Below the pieces are notes generated by a model. It was not told the origin of the DNA and ran no database searches. It saw only the letters and a program-made list of their open reading frames with translations. A stretch of 8,420 bases of DNA from Thermoleophilia bacterium (GTDB lineage Bacteria > Actinomycetota > Thermoleophilia > Gaiellales > SKUG01), in contig JAGQUL010000212.1 of the NCBI GenBank assembly GCA_020438525.1, forward strand, positions 7,894 to 16,313, given 5' to 3'. Each line of letters starts with the position of its first letter. Within the stretch, counting starts at the first letter, position 1. Positions 5,776 to 8,420 of the stretch are shown piece after piece. A program made the position numbers and the translations under genes.

Positions 5776-5824
5776 TTCTCGCTGTCGGATCGTGGCTCGG
5801 TCTCGTTCCAACGCCGGAGCAAGG

Positions 5825-7609
5825 TCAGGGCGCGATCACGGAGAACTCGATCGGCGCGATGTACGTACCGGCTTTCGCCGCTGCCGGGATCGATGCACCG
5901 AAGCGCAGGCCCGCGGTCGTGACCCCGGGTGCTGCAGTGGTGGCGAGCACTGCCCCCGACGCGACGGTCGACGGGACCGGGTGCCAGTTCACGGTGAGTG
6001 CCACGGTGCAGTTGCTCGCTCCGGCGGTGTTCCACGGGCTGCCTCCGGGCGTGCCTGCTGCTCCGAGCGTCTCGAGGCACGCACCGAACCCGCCACCGGC
6101 CCAACTGCCGGCGAAGTCGGGGATCGCGGGCGTCCCGAGCCGGACGGTCGTCCAATCAGGAGGGCCGACGCCGACGATTCGTCCGTCGCTGTCGGGGGTG
6201 GCGTCCCAGAGCCACGATCCCGGGGGGCCGAAATGCGTGGGTGGAATCGTTCCGGTATCGGTTCCGTCGGGCGCGATCCGCGCGGCGACGCTCTGCACGC
6301 CGTCGTCACACAACACGACCACGTCGCCCGTCGGCTCCTCGATCATCGATGCAACGCAGCCGATCGGTGCGAAGTTCGCATCCCCGTCGCCCGCGAACGT
6401 CGGGTCGAGTGCGCCGCTGGACGTCAGGCGGGCGAGGTAGATGTGATCGTTCGCCGCGCCCGCTCGTGCGCCTACCAGGATCCGGCCGTTGTCGAGCACC
6501 TCTACCACGCAGTCGTCACTGTCCTGTTCCGAAGGGAGCTCGATCTGGCCGTCACCGGAGAAGGTCGTGTCGAGCACGCCGGTCGTGGTGACGCGAACCA
6601 CCAGCGTACGGTCCGTTGCGCCCTTGACGCTGCCACACGCAACGATCCGGTCCTGATCGTCGACGGCGACGTCCCAGAGTCGGGACGCGGGATCGCCGCT
6701 GGTCGGCAGGAAGTGCATGCAGCCGTCGCCCGAAAATGCCGGATCGACGATACCGCTCGCAAGCGCGCGGAAGACGGCGTAGTTCGCCGTCCCGTCGTTC
6801 CACGCCCCGACCGACACGATGCGCCCGGCCGAGTCCTCGGCGATCCGCCGCGCGTCGCTCGCGACGTTGCCGCACGAGAACTCGAGGGTCCCGTCCCCGT
6901 CAAACGACGTGTCAAGGGCACCGCCGGAGGTCAGGACCGTGATTCCCGCCTGGTTGCCATAGGGCGGCCCCTGGATGTGGGACGATACGGCGATACGTCC
7001 GTCGTCGAGCGACTCGATCCCGAACACCGACGTGTTCTCGCCCGGGTGGATCTGGAAAGTCTGCTTGCCGTCTCCGTCAAAGGTGGTATCCAACGCACCG
7101 GCCGACGTGAAGCGGATCACCGCACCCACGTCCTTGCCGCCACTGTCGTGGTTGCCGGCCGTCAGGATTCGTCCAGCGGCGTCAATCGCCACGCTCGTCG
7201 GGAGCTCACCGTTCGGCAGGTAATCACCCGTGTCCCATCCGTCACCGCTCCACGTCGTGTCGAGTGTGTAGTCGGGCGATCGGTACATTGTCTGGTCGCG
7301 ACCGTCGAGCTGCGCCGCGCGGAGCGTCGAGCTGGCGTTGGACGAGCCCCAGGTGAGCGTACATGTCGCTGCAGTGATCGCGGTCGACCCGGGCAAGACC
7401 GTGCCCAGGCTGGTCGCTGCAGTACCCGACTGGCACGCGCTCGCGTCGAGCGTGGTGGCGCTCGGGACCGTAGCGGTCACGACGACAGAGGAAGCGGCGG
7501 CCCCGGCGCTCGGTGCGAGTTCTGCGCTCACTGACACGCCCACGAGCACGGCCATGCACGCGCAGGCGTGGAGCGCGCGCACAACTCGATGGGCGAGGTG
7601 TATCCGCAT
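5825..7609 (-). CDS. secreted delta-60-repeat (beta-propeller-like) protein
   Basis: This 594-residue protein has a signal peptide: a basic n-region (R2, H4, H7, R8, R11), a hydrophobic core to about 29, and a probable A-x-A-type cleavage near 38-40. Residues 40-102 form a beta-rich module with C59 and C83. Six copies of a D-x-[TSA]-[FW]-x-G-D-G motif follow, with the Asp at 117, 174, 233, 289, 347 and 402. The 55-59-residue spacing is typical of the delta-60 repeat (TIGR02608-like). The second element, G/D-R-I-[VLA], recurs at about 146, 204, 262, 320, 375 and 476, with a degenerate unit near 428. Seven blades would suit a propeller. Residues 508-594 form a separate Ala/Thr/Gly-rich beta module with C511 and C534. 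There is no LPXTG or transmembrane anchor. The ATG at 7609 is the only start upstream of the signal peptide (in-frame stop 9 codons before) but has no clear ribosome-binding site. It lies between the two clpC ends, and its third positions look slightly less GC-rich than its neighbours. Confidence 0.8.
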   Translation of the reverse strand: MRIHLAHRVVRALHACACMAVLVGVSVSAELAPSAGAAASSVVVTATVPSATTLDASACQSGTAATSLGTVLPGSTAITAATCTLTWGSSNASSTLRAAQLDGRDQTMYRSPDYTLDTTWSGDGWDTGDYLPNGELPTSVAIDAAGRILTAGNHDSGGKDVGAVIRFTSAGALDTTFDGDGKQTFQIHPGENTSVFGIESLDDGRIAVSSHIQGPPYGNQAGITVLTSGGALDTSFDGDGTLEFSCGNVASDARRIAEDSAGRIVSVGAWNDGTANYAVFRALASGIVDPAFSGDGCMHFLPTSGDPASRLWDVAVDDQDRIVACGSVKGATDRTLVVRVTTTGVLDTTFSGDGQIELPSEQDSDDCVVEVLDNGRILVGARAGAANDHIYLARLTSSGALDPTFAGDGDANFAPIGCVASMIEEPTGDVVVLCDDGVQSVAARIAPDGTDTGTIPPTHFGPPGSWLWDATPDSDGRIVGVGPPDWTTVRLGTPAIPDFAGSWAGGGFGACLETLGAAGTPGGSPWNTAGASNCTVALTVNWHPVPSTVASGAVLATTAAPGVTTAGLRFGASIPAAAKAGTYIAPIEFSVIAP

Positions 7610-7730
7610 GCTCGAACCATCGGCACAAACGGGTCACAGCTTGACCGGAAACCAACACTGCGTCGCACATCGAAACGCAGCGCGGGCGACCCGAAGGCCG
7701 CCCGCGCGTGGTTCGTCGATGCAGCGTCGA
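7610..7730 (-). promoter_or_regulatory. spacer between clpC and the secreted-protein gene
   Basis: This spacer holds the clpC terminator hairpin and, at 7658-7680, a 6-bp inverted repeat (CTGCGT/ACGCAG, 11-nt loop). That repeat overlaps the point at about 7674 where homology to copy B ends. I find no convincing promoter or Shine-Dalgarno sequence for the secreted-protein gene, although it must be expressed from here or by read-through from clpC. Confidence 0.4.
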
Positions 7731-8211
7731 TCACTCCGACGAGGGCTCCGCCACGTCCTCGCCCGCCTCGTCGCCGGCTGCCACGGTTGCGGGCTCCGGC
7801 TCCTTCTTGGCGCGCGACTTGCGCGGCGCCTTGACCTTGATCGAGGTCTGCTTGGGATCGTCCTTGGAGCGATCGACCACGAGCGTCGAGCCCGGAACCG
7901 GCGCCTTGCCGAGCATCGCATCGGCGAGGTGGTCCTCGACGAGCCGCTGGATCGCACGCTTCATCGGGCGAGCACCGAGCGTCGGATCGTAGCCCTCCTC
8001 CTGCAGCAGCTCGAACGCCGACTCGGTGAGCTCCAGCTTGAGTTCGTGCTCGGCCATCTGGTTGTGCAGGCGGCGCATGAGCAGGTCGGTGATCTCGCGG
8101 ATCTCTTCCTTGGTGAGCTTGTGGAAGACGATGACCTCGTCGATGCGGTTGAGCAGCTCCGGGCGGAAGTGCTTCTTGAGCTCGCCCATGACCTTGCCCT
8201 TCATGTCGTCG
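7674..8211 (-). repeat. direct repeat copy A: 3' end of intact clpC
   Basis: This is the partner of 5223-5760. It is continuous with upstream clpC coding sequence, so this copy completes the functional gene. About 16 of the mismatches with copy B are in coding sequence and 15 of these are silent; the rest lie after the stop codon. Confidence 0.95.
7680..7707 (-). terminator. clpC terminator hairpin
   Basis: GCGCGGGCG (7680-7688) pairs with CGCCCGCGC (7699-7707), with two inner G-C pairs and a 4-nt loop. It begins 23 nt after the clpC stop codon and is followed on the minus strand by a short GCGTTTCG run rather than a long T-tract. Confidence 0.65.
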
Positions 8212-8420
8212 TGCGACATGCCGGCATCGTCGTGGCCCATCGAGAAGCCGAGGCTCACGTTCTTCGTGATCATCCCGGCGCCGATGTTCGACGTCATGAT
8301 CACGATCACGTTGCGGAAGTCGACGTGGCGACCCTGGCTGTCGGTGACGCGCCCGTCCTCGAGCATCTGCAGGAGGATGTTGAACACGTCCGGGTGGGCC
8401 TTCTCGACCTCGTCGAGCAG
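7731..8420 (-). CDS. clpC: ATP-dependent Clp protease ATP-binding subunit ClpC (3' part)
   Basis: ClpC is a HSP100/Clp AAA+ unfoldase that feeds substrates to ClpP. The 229 residues in the window are the C-terminal part of the second AAA+ domain; the gene continues beyond the right edge. The visible sequence begins at the Walker B motif (L-L-D-E-V-E-K-A-H-P-D), then N-I-L-L-Q-M-L-E-D-G-R, and sensor 1 in V-I-M-T-S-N-I-G-A. It continues through F-R-P-E-L-L-N-R-I-D with the conserved arginines, and sensor 2 G-A-R-P-M-K-R-A-I-Q. The last 50 residues are a charged Lys/Glu/Asp tail ending P-S-S-E, typical of extended actinobacterial ClpC tails. All motifs visible are intact. The final 160 codons are duplicated at 5280-5760. 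Proximity to disA agrees with the common clpC-radA-disA neighbourhood, though radA is not here. Confidence 0.95.
   Translation of the reverse strand: MLDEVEKAHPDVFNILLQMLEDGRVTDSQGRHVDFRNVIVIMTSNIGAGMITKNVSLGFSMGHDDAGMSHDDMKGKVMGELKKHFRPELLNRIDEVIVFHKLTKEEIREITDLLMRRLHNQMAEHELKLELTESAFELLQEEGYDPTLGARPMKRAIQRLVEDHLADAMLGKAPVPGSTLVVDRSKDDPKQTSIKVKAPRKSRAKKEPEPATVAAGDEAGEDVAEPSSE

Noticed and set aside
5792..7534. A 580-codon plus-strand frame antisense to the secreted-protein gene
   Set aside because: The opposite strand encodes a signal peptide and six regular repeats; the antisense frame has no structure.
5825..7609. A CRISPR array or tandem DNA repeat suggested by the periodic motif
   Set aside because: The periodicity is at protein level (55-59 residues) with divergent DNA between units; there are no short identical direct repeats.
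5223..8211. A classical insertion sequence or integrative element
   Set aside because: No transposase, integrase or short target duplication is visible; the long repeats are gene ends, not IS termini.
8218..8227. Perfect 10-bp palindrome ATGCCGGCAT near the edge of copy A
   Set aside because: It lies inside conserved ClpC coding sequence and is absent at the matching edge of copy B; short GC-rich palindromes are frequent here.

Overview
The window is about 70% GC, densely packed, and almost every real gene has G or C at nearly all third codon positions. A DivIVA-like coiled-coil protein, a DisA-type c-di-AMP synthase, a class I ClpC ATPase and a secreted delta-60-repeat protein together suggest a high-GC Actinomycetota. 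A deep-branching group such as Thermoleophilia (Solirubrobacterales/Patulibacter-like) is possible, but that placement is inference. clpC and disA are near neighbours in many Gram-positive genomes, often with radA between them; no radA is visible here.

Layout: (1) Positions 146-1843, plus strand: a DivIVA-like coiled-coil protein, then a small membrane-anchored protein of unknown function. (2) 1865-2962, minus strand: disA, convergent with the previous pair, with a start that may be leaderless. (3) 2963-3409: a divergent regulatory region. It holds a good sigma70-like promoter, a stable leader hairpin and a 42-codon small ORF with its own ribosome-binding site. A 10-nt leader segment is perfectly complementary to the ribosome-binding site of the next gene. 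(4) 3410-4723, plus strand: an MFS exporter whose stop codon forms the loop of a 19-bp inverted repeat, a likely bidirectional terminator. (5) 4760-5128, minus strand: a small glycine-rich membrane protein. (6) 5223-8420, minus strand: the 3' part of clpC enters from the right edge and ends at 7731, followed by a secreted six-to-seven-repeat protein (5825-7609) and then a second copy of the last 160 codons of clpC (5280-5760).

The most unusual structure is in region 6. The two clpC ends align without gaps over 538 bp (5223-5760 and 7674-8211) with about 20 mismatches by hand count. Sixteen of these are in coding sequence and only one changes an amino acid (Glu/Asp). Stop codon and terminator hairpin are duplicated too. 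This looks like an insertion of about 2.45 kb that replaced the 3' end of clpC with a near-identical one, delivered a secreted-protein gene, and pushed the old 3' end downstream. A chimeric assembly must also be excluded.

The second candidate is the leader of the MFS gene, where the small ORF and alternative RNA pairings could control translation or transcription of the exporter. This comes from sequence inspection only.
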